DNA from: Phaeosaccion multiseriatum
Lineage: Eukaryota; Ochrophyta, other classes
Length of the DNA stretch: 64,000 nt
NCBI GenBank assembly: GCA_965112735.1
Contig: OZ218951.1
Span: forward strand, 4,030,001-4,094,000
Reading direction: 5' to 3'
Below, piece by piece: positions 1-10,074 of the stretch. The notes beneath the pieces are model-generated. The model worked only from the letters and a program-made list of their open reading frames with translations, searched no databases and was not told where the DNA came from. Within the stretch, counting starts at the first letter, position 1. Each line of letters starts with the position of its first letter. A program made the position numbers and the translations under genes.

Positions 1-141
1 TATCTCTGGCCGTGTGCGGTCTGAAGAGTATCTTTCTTCTCGATTGCGTTGTGTGCATTCGTCTGGTGTAATTCTGTAGTCTTTCCGCGCTCCTTTTCGG
101 TCATCTTCTGACCCACTCGATCCATTGCTTCCTCTCCGCAG

Positions 142-285
142 TTCACGTGCATTATGAGCCTGCTCCTCTACGCGGCCACGTTTGCGCTGGTAAGTCTGGT
201 ATCTGTCTGACTGTCAGTCTGACTGTCGATCAGCCTATCTGTCTGTCTGTCTGTATGTATGTCTGTCTGCCAGTCACTCTGTCTA

Positions 286-316
<31 letters not shown>

Positions 317-317
317 T

Positions 318-364
<47 letters not shown>

Positions 365-381
365 GCCTGTCTGCCAGTCAC

Positions 382-428
<47 letters not shown>

Positions 429-936
429 GAATGTATGTCTGTCTGTCTGTCCGGCGCGTATCTGATCTGTTCTGTGGCCTGAGCTGCCTACTGCCTGCTG
501 CCTGCTGCGCATCTGCCTGAGTAGGTAGAGTTTCGTTTGGAAGGCCAACGTGGTGCTCTGCTGGCCAACGTGGCGCTCTGAAGGCCAACGTGGTGCTCTG
601 CTGGCCGGGGTTGTTGCCTGCTCAGCCCCATGCTTCTCCTCTCCGTGTTCTGTCCAACCAATGGCGTGAAGTGGAACCAAATGAAGCCCTCTCCCTTTAT
701 CACCATACGTCCATTTCATCTCTTTGCACCACCCCCTCCCCCCCCCCCTCTCCCCCTCCCTGCTCCTCCAGGACTTGCGGTGTGAGCTCCAAACGCTCCG
801 CAACACCCCACAGACAGTGGGCAAGATGCTGAGCCTTGCGCAGGAGAGGCGACGGGCGGTGTCAGCAGCCAAGAGGGCGGCCAAGCGGGAGGGAGGGGTG
901 GCGACGCACGAGAATGGCACCTCGAACACGCCGTAG
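142..936 (+). CDS. 3' end of an unrecognised gene (two terminal exons)
   Basis: Two exons are visible: 142-189 (after ctctccgcag, before GTAAGT) and 772-936 (after ctcctccag, ending in TAG). The first encodes 16 mostly hydrophobic residues ([16 protein letters not shown]), which looks like a membrane segment. It joins in phase 0 to a 54-residue hydrophilic tail rich in Arg, Lys and Gln (starting [16 protein letters not shown]), ending TSNTP. The gene begins before the window. The picture fits a membrane protein with its last transmembrane helix followed by a basic tail, but I do not recognise the family and assign no function. The intron 190-771 is unusually repeat-rich (CTGT microsatellite plus a short minisatellite). 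Confidence 0.55.
235..454 (+). repeat. (CTGT)n tetranucleotide microsatellite
   Basis: About 220 bases of nearly uninterrupted CTGT units inside the last intron (190-771) of the partial gene at the window start. All reading frames through it give artefactual CLSV-type repeats and are not genes. Confidence 0.95.
539..605 (+). repeat. 20-bp minisatellite, about three copies
   Basis: Three imperfect copies of a unit containing GGCCAACGTGGTGCTCTG lie in the same intron as the CTGT tract. No function is visible. Confidence 0.7.
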
Positions 937-1040
937 CGAGCAGCAGGCGAACGCAAAAAGTGGAGACATCTGAGTGCTACTCGACACACGCACACGCACA
1001 CACACTCTCTCTCTCCATCTCATTGAAGTAATTGAGGCGA

Positions 1041-1164
1041 AAGACCCTCCCTCCCCCCTTCTCTTCCCTCCGTCTCTCTCTCGCCTCCCTCTCTCCCTCC
1101 CTCGATCCATCCCTCTATCCATCCCTCCCTCCCTCCCTCCCTCTCTCTCTCCCTCCTTCCCTCC
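1041..1164 (+). repeat. CCCT/CTCC pyrimidine tract
   Basis: Low-complexity pyrimidine-rich DNA immediately before the first copy of the dispersed repeat at 1165. The second copy (6524) is preceded by the same kind of tract, so the tract may be part of the mobile or duplicated unit. Confidence 0.8.
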
Positions 1165-1299
1165 CGGTGGGGGCTGCCGAAGCGGGCTCGATGGGAGGGG
1201 AGGCGGCACGCTCTTGACTTCGAGAAAGACTTTGTTTTTTTACCGCCTCCAGGGAGCGAGCGCTAACGCCGAGAAAGCTCCTTGACTGACACCCACCCC
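1165..1299 (+). repeat. dispersed repeat, copy 1 (at the NRT2 breakpoint)
   Basis: About 135 bp that recurs, with few differences, at 6524-6684 inside a PDI intron. Shared segments include GGGCTCGATGGGA, GGAGGCGGCACGCTCTTGAC and GAAAGCTCCTTGACTGACAC. Copy 1 ends exactly where homology to the NRT2 coding sequence begins (about 1298), so it marks the junction of the inverted duplication. No coding capacity or terminal inverted repeats are evident; a SINE- or MITE-like remnant is possible. Confidence 0.8.
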
Positions 1300-2319
1300 G
1301 GACTCGTGAACAACGCCGTAGACCTCGCCGTGGTGCGCTTCTTTGTGGGCATTATGGGTGCCGTGTTTGTGGCCACCCAGTCGTGGTGCTCGCAGATGTT
1401 CGCCAAGGAGGTGGTCGGAACCGCCAACGCCATTTCGGGAGGCTGGGGCAACCTGGGAGGAGGTGTGACCCAGCTGTTCATGGTGGCCCTGTGGAATGGG
1501 TTCAAGACTAGTATGGGAGACGAGGCGGCGTGGAGAATCTCCTTTGTCGTGCCCGCCACCATGTGCATCTGTGTCGCCTTCCTCACCCTGTCCGTCGCCG
1601 ACGACTGCCCCAAGGGAAACTTTAAGGACCTGATTCGCGAGGGCAGCATGCAGCGCAAGTCGTCCAAGGCCTCCGCCAAGGTGGCGTGGTCGAACCTCAA
1701 CTCCTGGATCATGTTTGTGCAGTACGCGGCCTGCTTCGGCGTCGAGCTCACCATGAACAACACGGCATCCTCCTACTTCAAGGACGACTTTGGTCTCACC
1801 ACCTCCGAGGCTGGGGTCATTGCGTCGCTCTTTGGCCTCATGAACATCTTTGCGCGAGCGTGGGGAGGCATACTGTCCGACTTCTTCAACACCAAGTTCG
1901 GTGGCGGACAGACGGGCATGCGCGGACGGCTCATCGCTCAGATGCTCTGCCTTCTCGGAGAGGGCCTCATGCTCATCACCTTCGCGCAGCAGAGGAAGCT
2001 CGAAAATGCCATTGCGGTGCTCGTCTTCTTCTCCCTCTTCACGCAAGCGGCAGAGGGGTCCTCCTTCGGCATTGTGCCCTACATTTCACCAGACAACACA
2101 GGTGCTGTGTCGGGTATCGTGGGAGCCGGAGGCAACACGGGCGCCGTCATGTGGGGGCTGATCTTCCGATTCGGGCCCTCTTCCAAGGCGGATGTGTATG
2201 AGATCCTTGGCTACATTGTTGTCGCCTCTGTTGCCCTCGTGCCTATGGTCAAGATCAAGGGCTACGCAACCATTTTCCAGGCCCCGCAGGGTGAGCCCGA
2301 GAACCTGGATGTGATTTAA
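1298..2319 (+). pseudogene. NRT2: 5'-truncated nitrate transporter NRT2 (copy A)
   Basis: Carries the C-terminal 340 residues of an NNP-family (major facilitator) nitrate/nitrite transporter and ends at the same stop as the complete copy at 12873-14643. It lacks about 125 N-terminal residues: the first exon and the first transmembrane helices. Homology starts at GLVNN and is joined to an unrelated dispersed repeat. Both nitrate signatures are present (GGWGNLGGG and GAGGNTGA). The frame is open but has no ATG at its 5' end; the first in-frame ATG lies well inside a helix. There are about four substitutions relative to the intact copy, so the truncation is recent. Almost certainly non-functional as a transporter, unless a new upstream exon is spliced on. 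Confidence 0.9.
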
Positions 2320-3065
2320 CTCGGCGCCTTGGGAGAATGAATAGGCAGCTTGTGTATGCTTTCGGTCGATATGCCCCTCTGGCGATACCGACACGAAAGC
2401 ACTTACGCAGCGAACGGATATGATTTTGCCCGTTTCGTCCACTAGGGGGGTCCTGGGTGTATTTCGGTTTGGGATATGTAGGAGGGGGTGCTTGCAATAT
2501 GCTAACCTGAAGCTCGGGCAGCAGCAGACTTTTTGTCTTTGTGGGGCCCAGGCACTTCCAGAACATGACCCGCATATCACATATATAATGTATTCACAGA
2601 GAATACTTCCTGCTCAAGTCTCATCAGAGTCACCGCAAAGCGTCGTGCGTCAGTCATGTGTCACTGATACGATTCAATACTATCGATCTACCTATCTACT
2701 TCCGCTGTGTGGAAGACACTGAATTGTATGGAAGACTCAACTCACGTCCGCGCGCGCAGGCCATTCGCCGCTGCTCGTGTGTGCATTGTAGAGACAGGGA
2801 CAGAAGGGTCCAGGGATATCGTCCAGGGCCCAGTGCGACAACGACAACCGAGGTTTCCGTGCTGAGATGAAAGTGTGCCTGCCACTTGAGGCATCAGAGC
2901 CGCCGCGAGCACTTCTCCCGCAGACCGTGTTGCCGCCTCCACACACTTGGATACGACTCTGTCGGTCACGCTGCTGGAGAACCACCGACCGAGGCAGCCC
3001 GCCCCCAGTCTTGCATCACTCAGTCTATTACACGGCCGCCGTGACTGCCGTTGGTGGAGACGTGT
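2320..3065. other. convergent intergenic region (left arm)
   Basis: Lies between the stop codons of NRT2-A (+) and ESCO-A (-), so it should hold both 3' UTRs. It is copied in the right arm at 12113-12872, where about 14 bp is inserted (around 12150, containing ACATGTTTGTA). Short ORFs here are poorly supported. A pyrimidine/AT-rich stretch at 2575-2700 is the only compositional change. Confidence 0.7.
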
Positions 3066-4748
3066 TCAATACACGAGCAAGCGCGCTCCCTTGAGGTACT
3101 TTCTCGCCATGGCTTGCCCCTCCACAGTCGGCTGAGAGAAGGCCATTTTGCTCGCGGGGACGCTGAACCCAAAGACGAACTTGCTCCTCACCACGTCGAG
3201 CAATCGGGTGGCAATGCCTCGCTTGTAATGGCCCTGATGCACCCACATTTGGTGAATTCCCAACACGACAGTGTGCGGTTCGCGCCCGCGTTGCATGCTT
3301 TCGAAAGGGAGGGGGGGTGGAGGAGCCTGAGAGGCGTGGCGAGAGAGAGATGGGGACGGGGACGGGGGCGCAGTCAAGCCCTTGTGCTGCTGACCCCCCT
3401 CCGCCCCAACAGCGTCTTTCTCCTTCTCCTCTTGCCCGTCGCTGCCTGGCGTTTCCTCTTGCTCCTGTCCTACGATGATGGTAGAAGCATTGGTGTCCTT
3501 TTTCTCCTTTGCTGGGGTGGTGGAAGCATGGGTGAAGCCCGACAACATCTCAAAGGCCTCCTGCATGGGCTCAGCAGTCACGCAGCCGATCACGCGCTTC
3601 CCTTCGATGTAGAGGAAGGCTCTGCGCCCCTTGGCTGCGGCCGTCCCTTCTGGCTCCGGTGCGAAGCCCATGTCTGCATCCATCAGCTTCTTCACCTCTG
3701 CCAACTTGGCCAAGTGAGTCGCAGGGTCGCCGGCTCGAATCTCAATCACCCTCGCCTCAGAAACTCGAGTAGCCTCGCTCCCGTTGCTCCTGTTGCGGCT
3801 CTTCCAGCTCTTGCTCTTGCAACTACTGATACTGCTGCTCGAGCTGAGGAGACTGAGGGATTGCTGCTCCCCAAACACAGCGACGACGCGCTCCTGCTTC
3901 CAGCCCCCAAACTCCACCCCGTTCACCGCCGTCTTGCAAAACGCCACGTGATGGGAATCATCGCCTGCCGCCCCGGGCACATACAGCAATCCGCACTTGT
4001 CGCAGAGCACCCGCCTCCCAAAGCTGGCTTGGCCAAAGTCCAAAAAGGTCTGCTCCTTTGCGCGCCCCCCTGCTCCTCCGCTTGCTGGGGGGAGTGCGGC
4101 GGCTCCTGCCATCAATGCCGGGGTCTCGTTCTTCCTCTTCACATTGCTCTCATGCACACTTGCTATGGGCGCCCTTAAGCTACTGCTACTGCTCCTCACC
4201 TTGCCCCCAGCGGACCCCCATCCAGGCTTCAGCGGCACGGCCCCTGCTGGTCCAGAGTCTCGTTGCCGCTTGCCCGCCTTCTGCCAATCCCACTGCAACT
4301 GTAGGCCTTTTCTCTTGCCCGGCGCTGCCGCGGAGGAAGTCAGACGAGAACTCTGCTGCTGCTCCTGCTGCTGCTTGGTCTTTGATGACGAGGAACGCGG
4401 AGGCGGGGAAGGAGCGCAGCTCTGCAACGAGTCTAGTGGCACGCTTGCAATGATCTTTTCGTGCCTCCGCCGCAGCTCTTCATCTCTGCGGAGCAGCTGC
4501 ATCGCGGCCACGCGCGCCTCCCCCAGCCTCCCCCCCCGCTTCCTGCTGATGTCGCCGTCCCTGTCCTCATTCTCCTCCCCCTCCCCCCACCCCGTCACCT
4601 GGCTTCCCACATTGGCGGGATTTCTCGGCCACTTGGCCTCCCCCAACAGGTGCTCATCCTCCTCCTGCTGCTCATCCCCTTCCTGCTGCCGAGCTACCGC
4701 CTTCGCCCTCCTCCTAACCTTCCCCCCGTACGTCTTGAGCCCCATCAT
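3066..4748 (-). CDS. ESCO: ESCO/Eco1 cohesin N-acetyltransferase, copy A
   Basis: Single-exon 560-residue protein. Eco1/ESCO enzymes acetylate the SMC3 head to establish sister-chromatid cohesion in S phase. The N-terminal ~240 residues are basic and low-complexity. A zinc-finger-like motif follows (CDKCGLLY...HHVAFC, around residue 260), typical of the family. The C-terminal GNAT-type domain carries the conserved acetyl-CoA-binding and catalytic segments (GIHQMWVHQGHYKRGIATRLL, MAFSQPT, ending ARLLVY). A disordered insertion (~130 residues) splits the acetyltransferase domain after KRVIGCVTAEP. The start may be either of two adjacent ATGs. The gene is divergent from PDI, 160 bp apart. It is paralogous to 10433-12112, with about 97% identical residues; most differences fall in disordered parts. 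Confidence 0.88.
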   Translation of the reverse strand: MMGLKTYGGKVRRRAKAVARQQEGDEQQEEDEHLLGEAKWPRNPANVGSQVTGWGEGEENEDRDGDISRKRGGRLGEARVAAMQLLRRDEELRRRHEKIIASVPLDSLQSCAPSPPPRSSSSKTKQQQEQQQSSRLTSSAAAPGKRKGLQLQWDWQKAGKRQRDSGPAGAVPLKPGWGSAGGKVRSSSSSLRAPIASVHESNVKRKNETPALMAGAAALPPASGGAGGRAKEQTFLDFGQASFGRRVLCDKCGLLYVPGAAGDDSHHVAFCKTAVNGVEFGGWKQERVVAVFGEQQSLSLLSSSSSISSCKSKSWKSRNRSNGSEATRVSEARVIEIRAGDPATHLAKLAEVKKLMDADMGFAPEPEGTAAAKGRRAFLYIEGKRVIGCVTAEPMQEAFEMLSGFTHASTTPAKEKKDTNASTIIVGQEQEETPGSDGQEEKEKDAVGAEGGQQHKGLTAPPSPSPSLSRHASQAPPPPLPFESMQRGREPHTVVLGIHQMWVHQGHYKRGIATRLLDVVRSKFVFGFSVPASKMAFSQPTVEGQAMARKYLKGARLLVY

Positions 4749-4908
4749 CCTTTTTTTTCTTTTTCTTCCCGCCGAACCAACCTTGGCCGAACTGCCGCTC
4801 CGTTCGTAGTATTATTGCGTCGCCATCTGAGAATCGAAGCTATTTCTTCTGCTGCTGCTGTTAGCTGTACTTTTGCTTCACTTTCGCTTTACTCAAAGCG
4901 TGGTGCCA

Positions 4909-7900
4909 ATGCTCTCCCTCCTCTGCAGACTGCTCGTCCTTTTGGGAGCGGTTGCGGTCTTCTCGGCAGCGGCAGGCCTCGAGGAACCTGGTGAGTCAAC
5001 GCGGCACACAAATCCCAAGAGAAGTCAACGGAAGTAAAGGGTGAAGGCGAGAAGCAGGAAGCCGTGCATGAGGGGCTGGCGTTGGATCTGGATGCAGCTG
5101 CAGGAGCTGTGTATCGCTGCTGCCATTCGCATTCACTAATTCTTCGTTACCCCTGACTGTTTGTTCTCTTCGTTTTACAGCCGACTCCCACGTGATTGTA
5201 CTCGATGACAAGAGCTTCGACAGCACAGTGGCAGAGCATAAATTCCTCTTGGTGGAGTTCTATGCACCATGGTAAGGTTGCACCTCAGGGCAAGCTGCTG
5301 GAGGAGGTGGATTGTCGTGCTAACTAACTTGCCCTTGATATCTTCCATCCCTCTGCTTTAACCATCCTGCACACCTTTTCTGTTGCTCCTGCCGATGCGC
5401 TTGGATGGCTCCATATCTAGGGTGAGTACCAGCAAGAAGTATGATGGGAGGGCCCCCTACTGGGCACCTCAATGCCTTATCCTTTCCGAATCCTCATTGT
5501 CTTCTCTCGCCTGCACTCCTCCTTTCTCTCTCTCAGTGCGGGCACTGCAAAAGGCTACACCCAGGTAAGGCGAAGAGTGACAAAGCTCCTACCCCCTTTA
5601 CTTGAGCAACCCAACCTCAACCCCAAGCCCACACCACTCTCTCCTCGCTCCTATGCTGCTGCTCCTACTTGCTCCTGACCCCCCACAGAGTACACTGAGG
5701 CCGCTGCCACACTCAAGAAGAGCCATCCCGACATTCGACTCGCAAAGATGGACGTTACGGAACCCGAGCACAAGGTAAGGAGACATGCTTCCCTTCCTTC
5801 TTCTTTGGCCTTGTGTCCTGCGCTTGTACGGAGGGGGTTGGGGGGAGGGGGAGAGATGCTCTGTTCTTTATATATCTCTGGGGTAGTAGCTGGTCCAAAT
5901 ACAACAAAGTGAGGAACAAATTGAGTTCAATATTGCATTCGCAATGAGCAATGAAGCAAGCTTAGTCTTTGTCGTCCTATCCCGCCCCACCCCACCCCTC
6001 CCCCCTCTCCTTCTCCCTCGTGGATGATGCAGCCTGTGGCCAGCAAGTACGGCGTGACGCACCTGCCCACACTCAAGCTGTTCAGGGGAGACGTAGAAAA
6101 GATGGAGGACTACAAGGGCCCGCGCACTGCCAGCGGTATTGTGGACCACTTGGATGCTGTCTTTAATGGTGAGGGTGGCGTTTGGACGCTGTCTTTCATG
6201 GTGCGGTGGCTGGTCTCCCCTCCTCCCTCCCTCCCTCGCCCCCCCCCCCCCTCCCTCTCTCTCCCCTCCCTCCCTCCCTCCCTCCCTCCCTCCCTCCCTC
6301 CCTCCCTCCCTCCCTCCCTCCCCCCCCCTCCCCCTCTCTCTCTCCCTCCCTCGCCTCCCTCCCTCTTCTCTCCCCCTCGCGCCCCTCCCTCTCTCCTTTC
6401 CCTCCTTCGCCCCCCATCCCTCCCTCCCTCCTTCCTTCCTTCTCTTCCCTCCCTCTCTCCCTCGCCTCTCTCCCCTCTCGCGTCCCTTCTATCTATCCCT
6501 TCCTTGCCTCCCTCCCTCCCTCCCGGTGGGCGCTGCCGAAGCGGGCTCGATGGGAAGGGAGGCGGCACGCTCTTGACTTCGAGAAAGTCTTTTGTTTTTA
6601 TACCGCCTCCAACGAGCGAGCGCTACCGCCGAGAAAGCTCCTTGACTGACACCGCCGAGAATGCTCCTTGACTGACACCCACCCGTGCTCCTCTCGTACT
6701 TGACAGGAAAGGATATCCCGAAGGCTGAGCCCAAGCCAGCGCCCAAGGCAAAACCAGCCCCAGCAGGCGAAGAGCCGGAGGACAGCAAGGTAACGGACAC
6801 TGTTCCCTCTCCAAACAATTACAAGAACTCAATTCAAGTACAATTAACCTTCGCGGAGGGGAGGGAGGGAGGGAAATGGGGGGGGGGGCTGGGGCTCATC
6901 TCCCCATTGGAATGGTGCTAATTCACCTCAACCCACCACCACACCCCCACTCCACACCGCCCCTTAGGCTGTCGTGCTGACCAATGACAACTTCGAGTCC
7001 ACCATCGCGGAGGGGAAACCCGTGCTCATCGACTTCTACGCGCCATGGTACGTACGTATTACTTACGTTGCAAGGTCCCAGGCACCCACGTCAGAGCCGT
7101 CTGGAGGAGAGATTGGGCTTTGTGGGTTCGTGCTGATTGTGGCCCTCTTGCTCCATGTACAGTGGTGTATCGCCCTCTTGCTCCATGTACAGTGGTGTAT
7201 CGCCCTCTTGCTCTATGTACAGTGGTGTATCGCCCTCTTGCTGGATGAAGAGTGGTCTATCTCTCCCCTCCCCTTGCTGATTTGGTACCCTGGTGCTGTA
7301 TGTGTAATGCTCCATCTCTTCCCCCTCCGCTTCTCCCCCTCTCCCTTCCTTCACAACCCCTCCTCCGCTGCTCTACTGATGGGCTCTTGGACGCACGACG
7401 TAATACATAGGGTGAGTATCGCCAACGGCAACGGCAAGGGCAAGGGCAAGGGCAAGGGCAAGGGCAAGGGCAGGGGGCGTTAGGATGCGATTACCTGACT
7501 TTCGTCTTTTTGAATTCCCAGATCAGACAACTGGGGTCCTGCCCCCTTCTCTCCCACCCTTGTCTTACTCCCTCACTTTTCTGTCCTAGTCGCTCATCGT
7601 GCGTTCGCAATTGCCTTCCACGTGTCCTTCCGCTGCCATCCCCTGTCCCTGTCTTGTCGTGTCTCCATTCTCTTCACTATTTCAAAATGTACCCCAATGT
7701 ACTTTATTCAGTGCGGCCACTGCAAGAAGCTCACGCCCGTCTTCACAGAGGCTGCGGCGGCTCTACACGAGGAGGGAGTGGCGGTTACGATGGCCATGTA
7801 CGACGCCACGCAGCCAGGCTCCGTATCCAGGAAGTACGGAGTCAAGGGCTACCCGAGTATGCTACTCTTTGCAGATGGCGACTCGGAGACCCCGGTGGTG

Positions 7901-8005
7901 AAGTACTCGCAGACCAGGAGTGTGGAAGCGATCAAGGCCTTCATGGTCGAGGCGGCCGCGGGGGGCATCAAGCGCCCCGAAGCCGATGCCAAGGAGGAGC
8001 TCTAG
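4909..8005 (+). CDS. protein disulfide isomerase, two thioredoxin domains, with one-nucleotide exons
   Basis: Exons: 4909-4990, 5181-5271, 5421 (one base), 5537-5564, 5689-5774, 6033-6168, 6707-6789, 6968-7047, 7411 (one base), 7712-8005; 293 residues. The N-terminus is a signal peptide (MLSLLCRLLVLLGAVAVFSA). Two a-type thioredoxin domains follow, each with the catalytic motif WCGHC (cysteines near residues 59/62 and 197/200), linked by a Pro/Ala/Lys-rich hinge. The last four residues, KEEL, resemble the ER-retention signal of ERp72. The enzyme should form and rearrange disulfides in the ER lumen. In both domains the Trp codon before CGHC is split: TG ends one exon, TGC GGx CAC begins another, and the missing G is supplied by an isolated base between TAG and GTGAGT. 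Without it the frame breaks in both places. Intron 6169-6706 holds a copy of the dispersed repeat. Confidence 0.88.
5421..5421 (+). other. predicted single-nucleotide exon 1 (G)
   Basis: Context CCATATCTAG|G|GTGAGTACC. Upstream intron 5272-5420 starts GTAAGG; downstream intron 5422-5536 ends CTCTCAG. Adding this G completes TGG (Trp) of the WCGHC motif and restores the frame that is verified by the next exons (28 nt, then 86 nt). No alternative GT-AG pairing in the region gives Trp directly followed by CGHC. Confidence 0.75.
6524..6684 (+). repeat. dispersed repeat, copy 2 (in PDI intron)
   Basis: Second copy of the element at 1165-1299, in the same orientation and again preceded by a long CCCT pyrimidine tract (6225-6522). 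It carries an extra partial reiteration of its 3' end (CTCCTTGACTGACAC occurs twice). It lies within PDI intron 6169-6706 and ends about 20 bp before the 3' splice site. Confidence 0.8.
7138..7250 (+). repeat. 30-bp tandem repeat in PDI intron, four copies
   Basis: Units of about 30 bp containing CCCTCTTGCTCCATGTACAG followed by TGGTGTATCG lie in intron 7048-7410, upstream of the second one-nucleotide exon. Each unit contains TGTACAG|T, a potential decoy 3' splice site. A GGGCAA-type hexanucleotide repeat (7434-7470) lies in the next intron. Confidence 0.85.
7411..7411 (+). other. predicted single-nucleotide exon 2 (G)
   Basis: Context TAATACATAG|G|GTGAGTATC. Upstream intron 7048-7410 begins GTACGT; downstream intron 7412-7711 ends TTATTCAG. 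The single G completes the Trp codon before the CGHC of the second thioredoxin domain, at exactly the position used by the one-nucleotide exon of the first domain. Confidence 0.75.
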
Positions 8006-8324
8006 AGAATAGGCGTGCCAATCTGCCAAGGACTAGAGCTCTGCGGTAAAGATCAGGCTAAGATCAGCATGTAGTCTTTCTGCATCCGTCGTTATCTCTC
8101 TCATTACATACGTCATTTCACAACGCACACACGAGAGAGATGAAGCGGGAGTAAAGCAAACAGGGGCAAAGAGGGAATATTTTATTGACTTAATAGGAAT
8201 TGCAAACTTCACAGAATCCAAAGTACCACCAACACACAAAGAACATCGGGTGATTAGGTGATAACCATCACCATAATCACCCTTCCTCAAGTTCTTTCTT
8301 TTACCCTTATAGTACCACTTCCTC

Positions 8325-9170
8325 ATGGAGAAGGTGTTTTTGGCCTCCTCCCATTTCGCTGTGGTAGGAGCGAGCACATCTAGTAAGTGTGGGCGTTCAG
8401 ACCCCGTTACCTTGCTCCCTGCCTCTTACCTCCTCCCTCTCTGCCGAACTTTTTGCCACGTTTCGTAGGGGCCAAGTTCGGGAACAAGGTTCTGAGGTAA
8501 ACAAGTCTGGCAGAGGTGCGCTGACCCGAGACAAAGTTCCCTGACGACACATACGCTGCTTGCTTTCACAGATGTTACTTGCAAAATGGCAAGACGGTCA
8601 TCCCTATTAACCCGCGGGAGCCGAGCATTGAGGGGGTGGCTTGCATGGAAAATCTAACTAAGGCAGCAGCGCACTTTACTGAGGAGGACGTGGACTTGAA
8701 GGATGTAGGTATCTCAGTCGTAACCCCTCCTTCGGTGACCGCCGGCATCGTGGAGGAAGCGAGCAAGCTTGGCTTCTCGAGGCTCTGGCTTCAACCAGGA
8801 TCTGAGGTACGAGTCTTCTCATCGTGCTGGGCTACGCACTGGTCTTTTGACCCCGATTCTAAGCTTTTCAGAGAGCGTCACTTCCCTAACTATTCGCCCC
8901 ACGTGCTCAGGCCCTTGGCCCACAGTGACAGCGAGTGTGCGCCTCTGGGCGACTGAGCCCCAGCCGTTTCTCAAATGCCTGTGCTGCTGCTGCTTGGTGT
9001 TGCTGCTTTTTGCTGTGCTCTCCCACCTCTCCCCTACGTGCCCCCCCTCCCGTGCTCACTCACAGTCCGCAGAGGTGCTGTCCAAGGCCGCGGAGGGAGG
9101 TCTTGACGTCATCCAGGGAGAGCCATGCGTGCTGGTACACTTGGGGTTTGACGAAGAGAGCAAACTCTAG
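8325..9170 (+). CDS. CoA-binding domain protein (YccU-like, CoA_binding_2)
   Basis: Four exons with consistent phases: 8325-8382, 8469-8496, 8572-8806 and 9066-9170; 141 residues. The whole protein is one Rossmann-type CoA-binding domain. The N-terminal nucleotide-binding segment is FAVVGASTSRAKFGNKVL, followed by TVIPINPREPSIEGV, then ISVVTPPSV and LWLQPGSES, the ordered motifs of the bacterial YccU-type family. The ligand is inferred to be CoA or an acyl-CoA; the physiological role of this family is not known. No targeting peptide is evident, so it is probably cytosolic. It sits 320 bp downstream of PDI in the same orientation, inside the spacer of the inverted duplication. Confidence 0.85.
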
Positions 9171-9975
9171 CTTTAACCAACACATCTCGATGGGCTCCCT
9201 CCCTTGGTGGAGGAGTCTCTACTGTGCCTCCTCCCCCGTTAGTCACGCAGTCAAGCAGAAGAATAGAGCGTGGCAGGGAGCCGGGAACGAGGGGGAGTAG
9301 GGGGCGGGTGATTCAGGGAAGCCTCGCTCTCCGTCGATCTCCGGGCCGTTTTCCATCTGTTCCATCTGTTACATCTAAGAGCAGGCACACGGTTCTCTCG
9401 GCGGCCATAGCCCATGGACGAGGAAGCCTACAGGGCGGGCGACCATACTCGATACGAAATACGTGCAGTTGATATTGGGGATTAGCCTCAACGCCAGCGA
9501 ATCTGCCGCTTTTAACAATACACTATCGTACGGGTTGTTTGTTTAGTTGTGTGTGTGTGTGTGTGATGACATTCTGAATAGCGAAACGTCTAACCTCCAT
9601 CCATTCCCCGGGGCTCACGCTACTTGCTGCACGCAGCTTTACGCAGTCAGCCACGAGAGGCGGCCAATGCCGCACACACACACGGGGCAGGGTAGGGCAG
9701 GGTGGTAGAGTCGGCCCCTGACATGGTTCTGAGCGACCCTGCTTCCTGCTTCTGGGCTGGCCTGTCTCAGAAGCATGACAGTCAGGGGCCGAGAGGTAGT
9801 GAGGGAATTCATCGAGTGAGCAGGTCGGTAGGGGGTACAGAGCTCGCCCCCCCTTCCCCTTCTCCCTTCTGTGCCCGGCCTAGACTAGAAATGAAAGTGA
9901 GTGGTTTCTAAAGGGGGTGGGCCCGGGGGGGTTTGACTTAATAAGAATCACCTAAGAAACTGAAAGTGTGCATGT

Positions 9976-10074
<99 letters not shown>

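Larger units (their letters stand above)
1298..4746 (+). repeat. left arm of 3.45-kb inverted duplication
   Basis: This segment is present again in reverse orientation at 10432-13894. The outer boundary lies inside NRT2 (at CCGGACTCGTG) and the inner boundary at the ESCO start codon (GATGGGGCTCAAG). The right arm is about 14 bp longer, at least partly because of a small insertion near 12150 between the two genes. The arms are close to but not identical: roughly 4 amino-acid differences in about 340 shared NRT2 residues and about 18 in 559 ESCO residues. They are therefore two real loci, not one sequence assembled twice. Confidence 0.95.

Noticed and set aside
1240-2046. 268-residue ORF antisense to the NRT2 copy
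   Set aside because: Complement of strongly conserved transporter codons; no domain of its own.
3051-4178. 375-residue ORF antisense to ESCO copy A (and its twin at 11000-12127)
   Set aside because: Present in both arms only because ESCO is; composition and lack of motifs show it is the shadow of the conserved acetyltransferase on the other strand.
7138-7250. Possible CRISPR-like array (four ~30-bp direct repeats)
   Set aside because: Head-to-tail tandem repeat without spacers, inside a nuclear intron.
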